Virus record (IMG/VR): IMGVR_UViG_3300042522_000589
Location: 1-35,880 of that record
Source: a virus
Direction: 5' to 3' (one strand)
Length of the DNA stretch: 35,880 bases
Shown in pieces: positions 35,696 to 35,880 of the stretch. A program made the position numbers and the translations under genes. Position 1 is the stretch's first letter. Every line of letters starts with the position of its first letter. The notes beneath the pieces are model-generated. The model was not told the DNA's origin. It saw nothing but the letters and a program-made list of their open reading frames with translations, and made no database searches.

Positions 35696-35880
35696 TTAGG
35701 TGTAAGTGCCCAACCCAACGTTCGTAATCGTCACGGTCGGAACGTCAGCCGTCCCGCCATAGACCACCACGAAGTCGCGGAACGTGGTTGTCGCAACCGT
35801 CGCGGTGCCGCTGATGGTCACGCCCGTGCCGCCCGCAAGCGTCAGGGTGCCGGCGCCAGACTGTGCGATGCGCAGCCGAT
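35696..35880 (-). CDS. C-terminal part of the beta-rich virion-like protein (continuation of 1-428)
   Basis: This is the 3' end of the gene that starts at 428 across the joined ends. The frame reads through from the window end and terminates with TAA at 35696-35698 (residues GLGTYT then stop). It repeats the last 61 codons of the 1-428 frame with one Thr codon changed silently (ACC for ACT) and position 57/35753 altering a Gly codon third base (GGC or GGG). The same protein is thus described once at 1-428. Confidence 0.8.
   Translation of the reverse strand, partial: RLRIAQSGAGTLTLAGGTGVTISGTATVATTTFRDFVVVYGGTADVPTVTITNVGLGTYT
35697..35880. repeat. Terminal direct repeat, right copy
   Basis: This is the second copy of the 184-bp sequence found at 1-184. 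Both mismatches are synonymous in the encoded protein (ACT/ACC and GGC/GGG), which fits natural variants in a population better than random sequencing errors. Confidence 0.9.

Noticed and set aside
1-35880. CRISPR arrays, insertion sequences, rRNA or tRNA genes
   Set aside because: No regularly spaced identical repeats, transposase motifs with terminal inverted repeats, or RNA gene signatures were seen.

Overview
The window is essentially one complete, GC-rich, tailed-phage genome, not a piece of bacterial chromosome. Positions 35697-35880 repeat positions 1-184 with only two mismatches (3/35699 and 57/35753). The gene cut at position 1 becomes one uninterrupted 142-residue reading frame when the ends are joined. 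The parsimonious reading is a 35,696-bp genome assembled as a circle, either circularly permuted or terminally redundant, with an overlap left at the ends. The head and neck genes run small terminase, large terminase (PBSX/P22-type fold), portal, scaffold, P22-like coat, gp4-like and gp10-like neck proteins, then three ejection-type proteins and a spike. This is the P22 podovirus order. No tape-measure, tail-tube or sheath gene is visible. Base composition, codon use and several small protein types suggest an alphaproteobacterial host, but that is inference.

Layout. A control region near 9.52-9.65 kb holds a small Cro/YdaS-like helix-turn-helix gene and a large inverted repeat. Rightward from it (9.65-13.6 kb) runs a tightly overlapped early operon: small unknown proteins, a Gp157-like protein, a RecT-like annealing protein, a DUF551 protein and several very short genes. 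Leftward from it (9.52 to 0.89 kb) runs a second early operon: a helix-turn-helix protein, zinc-ribbon proteins, a VRR-NUC nuclease, a cytosine-5 DNA methyltransferase with a second apparently coding frame, a PAPS-reductase-like PP-loop protein, a winged-helix protein, and a DUF1376 replication protein with origin-like repeats and two consensus DnaA boxes nearby. A self-contained rightward gene with its own promoter-like dyad and terminator lies at 2.5-2.85 kb, followed by a GIY-YIG nuclease and small genes.

A leftward terminator and a possible promoter at 0.80-0.89 kb mark the junction to the late genes. The late genes continue leftward through the joined ends: two beta-rich small proteins, packaging (35.7-34.0 kb), portal, scaffold, coat, neck, ejection proteins, spike, tail fibre, glycine-rich adhesin, and finally an XhlA-like protein, holin and M15 endolysin at 13.6-14.9 kb. 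Two HNH-type homing endonuclease genes flank the gp4-like gene. A lone rightward membrane-protein gene sits between spike and ejection proteins, the place where P22 carries its immI/superinfection-exclusion region.

No integrase, tRNA, CRISPR array or insertion sequence was found. The small regulator and divergent early operons look temperate-like, but the absence of an integrase leaves lifestyle open (virulent relative, plasmid-like prophage or unrecognised integration route).
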